From NCBI GenBank assembly GCA_965228015.1, contig OZ245787.1, forward strand, positions 496,001 to 560,000: DNA of 64,000 bases, in the 5' to 3' direction. Positions within the stretch are counted from its first letter, which is position 1; every line of letters begins with the position of its first letter. A program made the position numbers and the translations under genes. Origin of the DNA: SKKY01 sp965228015. Its GTDB lineage: Bacteria; Bacillota; Peptococcia; Peptococcales; SKKY01. Shown here piece by piece: positions 1 through 7,275 of the stretch. The notes under the pieces were generated by a model. It had not been told where the DNA came from. It was given only the letters and a program-made list of their open reading frames with translations, and searched no databases.

Positions 1-130
1 CTAAATGAAGATTAGGAGCATCGATGTCACAATCAGCAAAGGCCTTAGCTTCAGATATTTTTATTAATGCACTTGCAATAGTTGTTTTACCCGTTCCGCC
101 TTTACCGCTTAAAACAAGAAGTTGTCTCAT
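1..130 (-). CDS. MinD/Mrp-type P-loop ATPase, N-terminal part (runs off the window)
   Basis: The 43 codons present start MRQLLVLSGKGGTGKTTIAS, a deviant Walker A motif (GKGGTGKT), followed by a D-C-D-I-D-A-P-N-L-H segment typical of the Mrp/NBP35 and MinD families. It is closely related in layout to the next gene upstream (start 130, two bases after the neighbour's stop at 132), so the two are a tandem pair of paralogues, as often seen beside NifX-like and DUF134 genes in anaerobes. Probable role: iron-sulfur carrier or assembly ATPase. The ferredoxin insert cannot be seen because the gene is cut by the window edge. Confidence 0.8.
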   Translation of the reverse strand, partial: MRQLLVLSGKGGTGKTTIASALIKISEAKAFADCDIDAPNLHL

Positions 131-131
131 T

Positions 132-971
132 TTATTTTACCTCCCTTACTATTTTTTCAAGTAGAGAGGAAAATACTTTTTTATATTCTTCTTTTTCATT
201 AGCGATAATATTTCCTTCACTGTTTAGTTTGCCAATTTCTTCACTATAATAAATTTTACCTAAAATATTAATATTATTTTCATTACAAAAATATTCAGAA
301 GGATTAATTCCTTCTGAATATTTATTCAAAATAACACCTGCGGGCTTATTGAATAATTTTACCAGTTCATAAACCATTTCCAGATTATGGGCTCCGAAAA
401 CAGAGGGTTCTGCTACAAGCAAACAGCAATCTGCATCTTTAATACTTTCCATTACTATACAGGCACTCCCAGGAGGACAGTCTACAATATTAATATAATT
501 ATTCTTTTTGTCACTTTCCTTCATTAGTTCTTTTATTAAAGGCACCCCTGAAGCTTCACCAATATTTAAAATACCTGTAAAAACAGAAACATTTCCACTA
601 TTTCCAATTTCTATTTTACCAATGCTTTTATATTTTTCTGCAATAGCTCCTGCTGGGCAAACTAACATGCAACCTCCACAAGAATGGCAAATATCTTCAA
701 AGACCAGTAATTTATTACCTGTGTATGCTAAGGCATTAAAATTACAAAAATTAACACATTTTCTGCAGCCAATACATTTTTCCTGATCTACAGAAGGTAT
801 TTTGACTTTTATTTCTTTGGTATTACCTTTTTCAGGATTGAAATATAAAAATCCGTTTGGTTCTTCAACATCACAATCAATATAATTACTATTCCCTGCT
901 GAATAGGCAAGATTAACCGATACCAGAGTTTTGCCCGTACCACCTTTACCACTTAATACTGCTATTTTCAT
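132..971 (-). CDS. MinD-family ATPase with inserted 2[4Fe-4S] ferredoxin domain
   Basis: 279 residues. The N-terminus carries the deviant Walker A GKGGTGKT (about residues 9-16) and Y-I-D-C-D-V-E-E-P-N. A ferredoxin insert at about residues 62-112 has two Cx2Cx2Cx3C clusters (CIGCRKCVNFC and CHSCGGCMLVC). DCPPG near residue 165 is the Walker B/switch region. Family members are cytosolic ATPases linked to iron-sulfur cluster handling; the exact client is unknown. It is co-transcribed with the NifX-like gene (2-base gap upstream) and with the truncated paralogue downstream. Intact, with no lesion seen. Confidence 0.85.
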   Translation of the reverse strand: MKIAVLSGKGGTGKTLVSVNLAYSAGNSNYIDCDVEEPNGFLYFNPEKGNTKEIKVKIPSVDQEKCIGCRKCVNFCNFNALAYTGNKLLVFEDICHSCGGCMLVCPAGAIAEKYKSIGKIEIGNSGNVSVFTGILNIGEASGVPLIKELMKESDKKNNYINIVDCPPGSACIVMESIKDADCCLLVAEPSVFGAHNLEMVYELVKLFNKPAGVILNKYSEGINPSEYFCNENNINILGKIYYSEEIGKLNSEGNIIANEKEEYKKVFSSLLEKIVREVK

Positions 972-973
972 AA

Positions 974-1342
974 TTAATTACTTACCTTGCCATGAAATCC
1001 TTCATGGATATCATTTAATAAAGATAACTTATTATCTAAAAAAATATCAATATTTTCCCTGGCAGAAACCTTTTCGGATTTATACATTTTTATTTCTGCA
1101 TTGTTAATAACATCAGCCGCATTTTCTCCGCATCTTGGGGTAATCAATACTTCCGCACCGCTGTCAACTACTAACTGAGCGGCTTTTATTCCTGCTCCCC
1201 CTTTTGCGTTTGCTGCAGTGTTTTCTATATATTCAGCAGCCTTGCTTTCTGTATCATAAATTAAATAGTATGGCGCCCTTCCAAAGGAAACCGAAACTAG
1301 ATTATTAATATCTTTCTCATCTATTGGTATTGCTATTTTCAC
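974..1342 (-). CDS. NifX/NifB-type dinitrogenase iron-molybdenum cofactor domain protein
   Basis: 122 residues from a GTG start at 1342, chosen because AGGAGG sits eight bases upstream (1351-1356 on the plus strand); the longer reading frame beginning at 1387 lacks such a site and would overlap DUF134. The sequence begins VKIAIPIDE and keeps the FGRAPYY segment and a GAGIKAAQ loop typical of the Nitro_FeMo-Co fold. Such small proteins bind Fe-S or Mo-Fe clusters. No nif genes are near, so a nitrogenase role is not implied. The start shares one base with the stop of the DUF134 gene, indicating tight translational coupling. Confidence 0.8.
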   Translation of the reverse strand: MKIAIPIDEKDINNLVSVSFGRAPYYLIYDTESKAAEYIENTAANAKGGAGIKAAQLVVDSGAEVLITPRCGENAADVINNAEIKMYKSEKVSARENIDIFLDNKLSLLNDIHEGFHGKVSN

Positions 1343-1710
1343 TACAAAAACCTCCTGTTCCTTCCTTGTCCAGAACCATGTCCGCATATTCCGCAGCTTT
1401 GACCAGGTTCCTGGTCTTCACATAGAAGATAATCTCCCCCTTCAATTTTCATTAAAACCCCTTCTACTAAGGAGGCTGAAATTTTTTTCCTTGCGCTGTT
1501 ATATATACCCTGGACTGTAGTTCGGGCTACATCCATTCTTACAGCACATTCCTCTTGATTTAGTCCTTCATAATCGATTAAACGTATCGTCTCATATTCA
1601 TCAATACTTAAAACAATTATTTGATCTTCCTGAACTGATCCCTTTAATGGGCCAAAAAGAGTTCTTTTAGGTAATTCGCATACCCTTCTTCTTCTTCTCG
1701 GTCTGGGCAT
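1342..1710 (-). CDS. DUF134 (UPF0251) helix-turn-helix protein
   Basis: 122 residues. It starts MPRPRRRRRVCELP, the usual DUF134 beginning, then has a sigma-70 region 4-like helix-turn-helix (IDEYETIRLIDYEGLNQEEC through VARTTVQGIYNSARKK, about residues 36-77). The C-terminus carries extra cysteines (CEDQEPGQSCGICGHG) that could bind metal. The family is a predicted DNA-binding regulator that regularly neighbours NifX-like proteins. It is a candidate regulator of its own operon through the palindromes at 1920-1971. Intact. Confidence 0.85.
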   Translation of the reverse strand: MPRPRRRRRVCELPKRTLFGPLKGSVQEDQIIVLSIDEYETIRLIDYEGLNQEECAVRMDVARTTVQGIYNSARKKISASLVEGVLMKIEGGDYLLCEDQEPGQSCGICGHGSGQGRNRRFL

Positions 1711-1713
1711 ATT

Positions 1714-1902
1714 TTACAAGCTTCTCCTTCCCTGTCTTCTTCCACAACCTCTTCCGGCACCTTGCATTTTAAGTCCTCTTGCGAAACCGAAAGTTCTTTC
1801 ATTTGATTCAAGTGAGTTATTACTTCCATTGCTGCAATTTCCCATTTTTCTTCCAGTCATAGGACCTTTACCTTCTGGACCTGTACTATTTCTACCTGGC
1901 AT
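1714..1902 (-). CDS. DUF5320-like small glycine-rich protein
   Basis: 62 residues from ATG at 1902 with a GGGGGGAG ribosome site just upstream; the in-frame ATG at 1932 lies inside the palindromic operator and is less likely. The N-terminus MPGRNSTGPEGKGPMTGR and the C-terminal GAGRGCGRRQGRR are the hallmark of the short DUF5320 proteins that accompany DUF134 and NifX-like genes. Function unknown. First gene of the operon that continues to the MinD-type ATPases. Confidence 0.75.
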   Translation of the reverse strand: MPGRNSTGPEGKGPMTGRKMGNCSNGSNNSLESNERTFGFARGLKMQGAGRGCGRRQGRRSL

Positions 1903-1919
1903 TTTTCTCCCCCCTTTAT

Positions 1920-1971
1920 TGACATATGTCATTTACAGTTATCATTTTACTCCTTTTGCAACATATGTCAA
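1920..1971 (-). promoter_or_regulatory. Promoter with two ACATATGT operator boxes
   Basis: On the minus strand TTGACA (1966-1971), a 16-base spacer and TAAAAT (1944-1949) form a good sigma-A promoter for the DUF5320 operon. Two copies of ACATATGT lie at 1961-1968, overlapping the -35 box, and at 1922-1929, downstream of the start of transcription. The second is part of a perfect 12-base palindrome TGACATATGTCA (1920-1931). The centres are 39 bases apart. A dimeric repressor binding both boxes would block the promoter; DUF134 is a plausible candidate, by inference. Confidence 0.65.
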
Positions 1972-1974
1972 TAA

Positions 1975-2661
1975 CTATATTTCTGAGAGACCGTAAATTT
2001 CCTCTACAGGAAGAACAAAAGCAATCCCATTACCTTCATCATTTAACTTAACCTCTTCAATTATGCTTTTTAAAATTTCTGATGTTTTTACTTTATCAGT
2101 TAATATCAATATTATTTCTTTTTCCGGTTCAATTGCTATTCCAAAAAGTTTTGCCTTTTCATGAATTCCTGAACCTCTGCCAGTTAATATAGTGCCTCCG
2201 GATGCTCCAGCCTTTTGAGATGCCTCAATTACACTGTCAGACCTGCCTTTATTTACAATAGAAATAATTAATTCATGTGTACAAGATTCCAATTTTTCCT
2301 CCTCCATTTCAATTATTGTATTTTTATTGAAATTACATATATGACATATCTCAGCAATAAAAGAAGGTTTTATAAAAAAAGCTATTCCTTCTCCAGGGTT
2401 TTTAAAACAAACTGTTTTTTTTATATTTTCCAAAGTGTTTCTTGCTATTTCATCCTTTAATAATATTAATATAATTTCTTTTTCTCTTTCTGGAGGAATT
2501 CCTAAAAAACTTTTCATTTCTTTGCTGGCTGTTCCTCTGCCACCAATAATTGTTGCTCCTTCAACTCCTGCCTCTTTCGCAGACTTAATTAGATGTTTCC
2601 CCATGTTTTTATTCACTATACTAATTAGAAGTTTGAAATTATCCAGAGAATGTACTTTCAT
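1975..2661 (-). CDS. Tandem P-II-like protein (two domains)
   Basis: 228 residues from ATG 2661 (AAAGGAGAA upstream); the longer frame to 2682 lacks a ribosome site. The protein is an internal duplication: each half has a GxTIxxGRG loop (GATIIGGRGTA near residue 38; GGTILTGRGSG near residue 155) followed by a KEIILIL strand, as in GlnB/GlnK-type P-II folds. P-II proteins sense nucleotides and 2-oxoglutarate. It overlaps the end of the DUF1538 gene by 23 bases, so it probably regulates that membrane pair. Intact. Confidence 0.75.
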   Translation of the reverse strand: MKVHSLDNFKLLISIVNKNMGKHLIKSAKEAGVEGATIIGGRGTASKEMKSFLGIPPEREKEIILILLKDEIARNTLENIKKTVCFKNPGEGIAFFIKPSFIAEICHICNFNKNTIIEMEEEKLESCTHELIISIVNKGRSDSVIEASQKAGASGGTILTGRGSGIHEKAKLFGIAIEPEKEIILILTDKVKTSEILKSIIEEVKLNDEGNGIAFVLPVEEIYGLSEI

Positions 2662-3385
2662 TTTCTTTCTCCTTTCTGCCATATAGAATACCTAATATCA
2701 ATACTGAAATAATTGGTGTGAGAGCTACTAAAGCAATCATCCCAAAGCCATCTACCAATGGATTTCTTCCTTCAATTGCAGAGGCTACTCCAACAGCCAT
2801 AGCTAAAATAAAAGTTACTGTCATAGGCCCGGTTGCTACTCCTCCAGAATCGAAGGCTATAGCAACAAAGTTTTTCTTAGAATACCTGATTAAAAACAGA
2901 GCTATTAAATATCCAGGCAATACAAGATACCAAAAAGGAAATCCATAAATTATTCTTGCCATTGATAAGGCTATTGATAAGGCAACTCCTGTTGATAATG
3001 TAAACAACATAACTTTTTCAGGTATGTAACCTCCTGAAACCTTATCAACTTCATATATAAGTACTTTTACGGCAGGTTCTGCAAAAACTGCTGTAAAACC
3101 TAAAACAAAACCAATTGGAATAAGTATCCAATTATAGGACAGGCCTCCCAATATAACACCCATTTTTTCCCCTGTGGGCAAAAACCCGACAAAAACTCCC
3201 TGAAGAAAAAAAGAAAGCCCCAGGAAAGTTAAAAACATTCCTTTAATTATTACTCCTAATCTTTTTAAAGGTAGTTTTAAATAAAAAACCTGAAATATTA
3301 AAAATAATATGGTAAGAGGAATTAAAGCCAAGGCAACTTCCATCATTACATGCGTAAATCCTTCAAAAATACTAAATGTTTTCAA
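2639..3385 (-). CDS. DUF1538 family membrane protein (second of pair)
   Basis: 248 residues with about seven hydrophobic segments. It carries the DUF1538 hallmarks AEPAVKVL near the middle and SGGVATGPMTVTFILA near residue 183. It is a paralogue of the gene directly upstream, whose stop it overlaps by four bases (ATGA type). The substrate is unknown; pairs of DUF1538 proteins next to P-II proteins suggest a regulated transporter working as a heterodimer. That function is inference. Intact. Confidence 0.8.
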   Translation of the reverse strand: MKTFSIFEGFTHVMMEVALALIPLTILFLIFQVFYLKLPLKRLGVIIKGMFLTFLGLSFFLQGVFVGFLPTGEKMGVILGGLSYNWILIPIGFVLGFTAVFAEPAVKVLIYEVDKVSGGYIPEKVMLFTLSTGVALSIALSMARIIYGFPFWYLVLPGYLIALFLIRYSKKNFVAIAFDSGGVATGPMTVTFILAMAVGVASAIEGRNPLVDGFGMIALVALTPIISVLILGILYGRKEKENESTFSG

Positions 3386-4074
3386 GCAAAAAACACCCCC
3401 AGTAACATTACTGCAAGGATTGGCCCTACTGAAGCTAGTGCAATCAAACCAAAACCATCATCTGATGAGTTTCTGCCCCTCATAACTGACGAAACACCAA
3501 TACCAAGAGCCAAAATAAAAGGTACTGTCATAGGTCCTGTTGTAACTCCCCCGGAGTCTAAAGCTACCGGCAGAAAAGACTGGGGAGTTATAAAAACTAA
3601 AATCAATACTAAAGAATAACTAATAACTAAAATTTTATTTATTGATATATCTAATATTATTTTTATCATTGCCAATGCAACAAAAATTGCAACTCCTAAA
3701 GCTACAGAATAAATTAGAAGATTCTTACTTATTGCACTCCCAGATACAACTTCAACCTGGGTTGCCAGTATCCTTACATCAGGTTCCGCTACTGTAACAA
3801 CGAATCCTAGTAAAAATCCAAAAAATATTACTAAAGCTGGTTTACCGGTTTTAGGTAAAGATGCTCCAATCATTTCACCTACAGGAAGGAGTCCTATATT
3901 TACTCCAACAAAAAATAATATCAAACCAAAACTTACTATTAGAACCCCGGCAATAAAATTTACTAAGTCATCAAAGGGAAGTTTAATTATAGTAAATTGT
4001 AAAAAAAAGATTACAAAGGTGACGGGAAAGACTGAATATATTACTTCTTTAAATGCTTCTTTAAAATTGGTCAT
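3382..4074 (-). CDS. DUF1538 family membrane protein (first of pair)
   Basis: 230 residues with multiple membrane segments and the same two signatures as its neighbour: AEPDVRILATQVE and SGGVTTGPMTVPFILALG. Start ATG 4074 is preceded by AAAGGAG. First gene of the DUF1538-DUF1538-P-II unit, divergent from degV. Function unknown; a membrane transporter subunit is inferred from topology. Intact. Confidence 0.8.
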   Translation of the reverse strand: MTNFKEAFKEVIYSVFPVTFVIFFLQFTIIKLPFDDLVNFIAGVLIVSFGLILFFVGVNIGLLPVGEMIGASLPKTGKPALVIFFGFLLGFVVTVAEPDVRILATQVEVVSGSAISKNLLIYSVALGVAIFVALAMIKIILDISINKILVISYSLVLILVFITPQSFLPVALDSGGVTTGPMTVPFILALGIGVSSVMRGRNSSDDGFGLIALASVGPILAVMLLGVFFA

Positions 4075-4158
4075 ATTTTTCTCCTTTCTTTACTTTATTA
4101 TTTTACACTTATTAATAATATGTTAAAATGTTTTAAATTATATATATTATAGAAAGGT

Positions 4159-4760
4159 GTGAGTAACATAAGAATTGTTGCTGATAGTAGCTGTGGTTTG
4201 AATAAAGATTTAGAGGAGCGATTAAATCTTACCCATGTTCCTTTAACTATTACTCTCGGGGATGTTCACTATAAAGATGATGAATATCTCGATGTTTTAA
4301 AAATGCTTGATGATATTGAAAAATCTCCAGAAGGTCCTAAATCAACATGTCCCTCCCCTCAAGATTTTATAGAAGCTTTTAAAGAAAAAAGCTCTATTTT
4401 TGTAGTAACAATGACAGCTGCTTTAAGCGGAACATATAACAGCGCTCGTCTTGCCAAAGATTTATTTCTTCAGGAACACGGAGATAAATTTATACATATT
4501 TTTAATTCAAAAGGATCTTCCGTAAGAGAAGCATTGATTGCAATTAAAATTAAAGAACTTATTGATGAAAAGCTTAGTGAAAATGAAATAGTTGAAAAGG
4601 TAAATCATTATATCGAAAATCAAAAATATTTTTTTCAACTAGGAAATCTTGATAACAATGATAAAAAATGGAAGAATCCCAAAATTAAAAGGTATGTTAG
4701 CAAATGTTTTAAATATTAAACCTATTCTTTTTTGCAAATGACAACGGTGAAGTAGAGCTT
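4159..4760 (+). pseudogene. degV-family fatty-acid-binding protein, N-terminal part, split by IS
   Basis: Begins GTG at 4159 (SNIRIVADSSCGL), with AGAAAGG unusually close upstream. DegV proteins bind a fatty acid in a two-domain fold and, as FakB, present it to the kinase FakA. The domain 1 loop and TMTAALSGTYNSA motif are present. A one-base frameshift near 4655 is needed to continue as NGRIPKLKGMLANVLNIKPI, and a second in the T-run near 4725 to reach ANDNGEVEL. An IS3 element then interrupts the gene after codon L at 4760; the remainder continues at 6015. So three separate lesions are seen and the gene is dead as written. Confidence 0.85.
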
Positions 4761-4800
4761 TGTAATGGTCAAGCATCTTTGTAACACTAAGTACGGAAAA

Positions 4801-5658
4801 TCAGTTTATATTTCGTGCTTCAAATGGAGTCAGCCCTCCATTGTATGAATGAGGTCGAATGTGGTTGTACCACACATAAACATATTTATTGATAGTTTCA
4901 TCTAATTGTAGGTCGGTTTCAAATTTTTGGTAGTAAATAAGCTCTGACTTAAGTGATTTATAAAATCTCTCCATTGGAGCGTTATCGTATGGGCAACCTG
5001 TTTTACTCATGCTTTGCCTTATTCCTTGGCTTTTGCAGTACTCTACGAAAGCCAAGGAGGTGAACTGTACCCCCTGATTTGAATGTAAGACTAACCCTTC
5101 ATCTGGACTCTCTCTTTCGAGAGTTTTAGACAAGGCTTCTATTGCCAGATCTGAGTTGATCCATTTTGAGTTAACCGTTGCTATTGCTTCCCTTTTTGCT
5201 AAATCTATAATAGTACAATTATAACGCATTTTACCGTTTATTAATCTTATATAGGTGAAATCAGTACACCATACTTTATTTCTTTCTGTGACAGAGAAAT
5301 TTTGATTAAGAATATTGGGAAATACTTTGTTCTTTTCACCTTTTACATATTTGGGCCTTTTTCTTACAGTGATTGCATGCAGGTTTAATTCCTTGTTCAT
5401 ATACTTATGCGCTGTTGTCTTACTAATAAATATATTTTGCCTTGCAAGAAAAGTGACTATCCACCTATGGCCAATAATGCGTCCGTTATTGTAATAAATA
5501 CTTTTTATGTTTTCTTGAACTTTAGCCTTTCCCTCACGATACGTGGATTTTCTGTTCTTTAAGTAATTGTAGTACATATTCGGAGAGAGGTTGAACTTGC
5601 GGCATAACCAGCGCAATCCAAACTCAAGTTTATAGGCATCAATGAACCAATATACCAC
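4801..5658 (-). CDS. IS3-family transposase OrfB, copy 1
   Basis: 285 residues from GTG 5658. It has the HTH_21 region near the N-terminus and the rve integrase core: D in VWCTDFTYI, D/N in LHSNQGVQF, E in NAPMERFYKSLKSE. Note that the second catalytic motif reads HSN here, while copies 2 and 3 read HSD, so copy 1 probably has lost the middle Asp of the DDE triad. It still carries the K-R-P-K-Y-V segment deleted from the other copies. It would normally be expressed as an OrfAB frameshift product. Confidence 0.85.
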   Translation of the reverse strand: MVYWFIDAYKLEFGLRWLCRKFNLSPNMYYNYLKNRKSTYREGKAKVQENIKSIYYNNGRIIGHRWIVTFLARQNIFISKTTAHKYMNKELNLHAITVRKRPKYVKGEKNKVFPNILNQNFSVTERNKVWCTDFTYIRLINGKMRYNCTIIDLAKREAIATVNSKWINSDLAIEALSKTLERESPDEGLVLHSNQGVQFTSLAFVEYCKSQGIRQSMSKTGCPYDNAPMERFYKSLKSELIYYQKFETDLQLDETINKYVYVWYNHIRPHSYNGGLTPFEARNIN

Positions 5659-5713
5659 TAATCGATTTCCTTTGCGAAGAATGCCGCTGCTTTTTTAGGA
5701 AGTCATTTTCCTT

Positions 5714-5941
5714 TTAAAGTTCCATAAGCTTCTTGTTAAGCGCTCTATATTCCTCTGGTGATATTGCATTTTCTTTATTTTGTGGTTTTGTGTAATGACA
5801 TTCTTCGCTGTATTTTTTTATCCATCCGGACATTGTTGATTTTGATACACCGTAGGTTGCAAAAAGATCACCAAGGCTTTTGCCTTTTAGATATTCACGT
5901 ACAACCTCCTTCTTGAATTCTAAATCGTAACGTTTGCTCAT
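5714..5941 (-). CDS. IS3-family transposase OrfA, copy 1
   Basis: 75 residues with a helix-turn-helix (SLGDLFATYGVSKSTMSGWI). It ends KKLMEL then TAA, where relatives continue with E-K-E-N-D-F-L-K-K. The sequence after the TAA still encodes that segment, followed by the A-AAA-AAG slippery heptamer, so the stop truncates OrfA before the frameshift site. The same TAA is present in all three copies. Product is likely inactive in normal OrfAB fusion. Confidence 0.7.
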   Translation of the reverse strand: MSKRYDLEFKKEVVREYLKGKSLGDLFATYGVSKSTMSGWIKKYSEECHYTKPQNKENAISPEEYRALNKKLMEL

Positions 5942-6014
5942 TTTGTAATCCTCCTAGTTCGAGTTTATTATATACTATCGGTGCTAGGTGTTACAACAAG
6001 ACTATACCATTACA

Positions 6015-6257
6015 CTTTATGCAAATATCAGAAGCGAAAAGAAATCTATTCGTACATTTGTAGATCTAATTGGAGAACATTGTGAGGATATTTCAGAAAA
6101 AATTCTTGGAATCTCTCATTGTGAAGCAATTAAAAAAGCAGAGGCACTAAAAAAAGCTATTGAAGAAAAATATAACTTTAGAGAAATAGTTATTGTTCCC
6201 ACTCGAGGTTTAAGCAGTACTTATATGAATCGTGGAGGAATTACAGTGTCATTCTAA
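6015..6257 (+). pseudogene. degV-family protein, C-terminal part after IS insertion
   Basis: Continues the gene broken at 4760: L-Y-A-N-I-R-S-E-K-K-S and, at the end, the DegV C-terminal segment around V-P-T-R-G-L. Reading from 4758-4760 directly into 6018 gives E-L-Y-A-N-I-R, a seamless join. No start of its own. It is followed by a hairpin terminator. Confidence 0.8.
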
Positions 6258-6265
6258 AAAACACA

Positions 6266-6302
6266 GGCAGGAAGTTAAGCTATAACGCTTTGACTACCTG
6301 CC
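6266..6302 (+). terminator. Hairpin terminator after degV
   Basis: Imperfect stem with GGCAGGAAGT pairing to the region ACTACCTGCC, followed by TTAATTATTTT. It lies nine bases after the degV stop and ten before the end of the convergent SOUL gene, so it may serve both strands. Confidence 0.65.
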
Positions 6303-6312
6303 TTAATTATTT

Positions 6313-6824
6313 TCATTTCTCAGTATCTACAGAAATTAAAATTTCATTTCTTTTGAAGATTCCTGGAATAAAGGGTGGATTATACCTTGCTAAAATCATA
6401 TTTCCTTTAGGAATATAAACCTTTTCTTTTATCCAATCAAATAGAAGTTTCATTTTTTCTTGTATCAATTCTTCATTAACTGTTCCAGAAAACTTTATTG
6501 CAGCGAAGCTTTCATTAATATACTCTTTAAATGATATTCTCTCATCTTTTGGCTCTGGGAATTTTGAATCTAATTTATCAAAAGGTAAAACAAACTCAGT
6601 TGTAATTCCATCATTCAATATTTCATTTATTACAGGAGTGGTCATAGCAATTTTTTACCTTACTCATTACTACCGCCAATATAATTAAACAATAAATTAA
6701 AACCGGGGCTTCCTCTCAGATCATCTTCTTTTACTTTTGCAGTAATAAAATTCTTATACTTTCTTAATTCAAAAGGATCCTCCTCTAATACCACATCAAA
6801 TTCCGCAGTTTTATAAAGCGGCAT
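6313..6824 (-). pseudogene. SOUL-family heme-binding protein, broken
   Basis: Start ATG 6824 with AGGAGGG. The first 54 codons read MPLYKTAEFDVVLEED through FNYIGGSNE, then an in-frame TAA (GAG TAA GGT), then a one-base deletion in an A-run (GGTAAAAAATTG) before TTPVINEIL. The C-terminal 110 codons (6313-6645) keep the SOUL fold, including R-Y-N-P-P-F near the end. SOUL proteins bind heme or porphyrin. It lies 13 bases downstream of a cytochrome-b5-like gene, which hints at a small heme-linked operon. Two lesions; dead as written. Confidence 0.8.
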
Positions 6825-6836
6825 AATAAATCCCTC

Positions 6837-7200
6837 CTATTTCTTTTCAACTATTTTTCCCACAGCAGGCATTCTTTCCAAAACTTTTAATCCATGAGGT
6901 GAAACTTTTTTATACCCTCCGATAGATCATTCCCGGCAAAGAAATCATTATGCTCACCATTTTTCCATCTGGAAGAATTGGTAACATCATAAATAACACC
7001 ATCAACAGCAATATAAGCAGCCTTTCCATCTTTACCATTAAATTCTTTTAATTCTTCCAATGTAAGTTCTAGCGAGGATTCTTCTTGAGGCATTTCTTCC
7101 TCGGCTTTTTTTCAGAACAACCAGTAAAAACTAGTAAAATAAAACTTAAAATTAATAACAGAAATACTATTCTCGGTTCTTTTTTTAAAGAAATTTTCAT
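6837..7200 (-). pseudogene. Cytochrome-b5-like heme/steroid-binding lipoprotein, broken
   Basis: Start ATG 7200 with GGAGGGG upstream. The first frame gives a lipoprotein signal peptide ending L-V-F-T-G-C-S (lipobox). A missing A in a run of six (seven needed) shifts into the frame EEEMPQEESSLELTLEEL and the Cyt-b5 domain (YIAVDGVIYDVTNSSRW, then GEHNDFFAGNDLSEGI). A second A7-to-A6 deletion near 6907 hides the end S-P-H-G-L-K-V-L-E-R-M-P, which is typical for this family. Predicted lipid-anchored on the outside of the membrane. Confidence 0.75.
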
Positions 7201-7275
7201 AAACCCCTCCATAAAATTATTATTTTATTAAAGTTATACCTTAAATTATCTTTCTTTACACTTCTTCTTTTAAAT

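Larger units (their letters stand above)
4761..6014 (-). mobile_element. IS3-family (IS150-like) element, copy 1
   Basis: 1254 bases. Ends are TGTAATGGTC (4761) and CCATTACA (6014); the inverted repeats share TGTAATGGT and TGTAACAC-TAGTACGG. It is flanked by a 3-base target duplication CTT (4758-4760 and 6015-6017), and removing it with one CTT restores the degV frame at that point. Transposase genes run on the minus strand. This is the longest of three copies; copies 2 and 3 (17028, 41650) share an 18-base deletion in orfB. Confidence 0.9.

Noticed and set aside
508..786. Plus-strand frames opposite real genes (for example 508-786, 2718-2948, 7445-7849 and 13260-13559)
   Set aside because: They lie antisense to recognisable genes, lack ribosome sites and have low-complexity Ser/Ile/Pro-rich translations typical of shadows.
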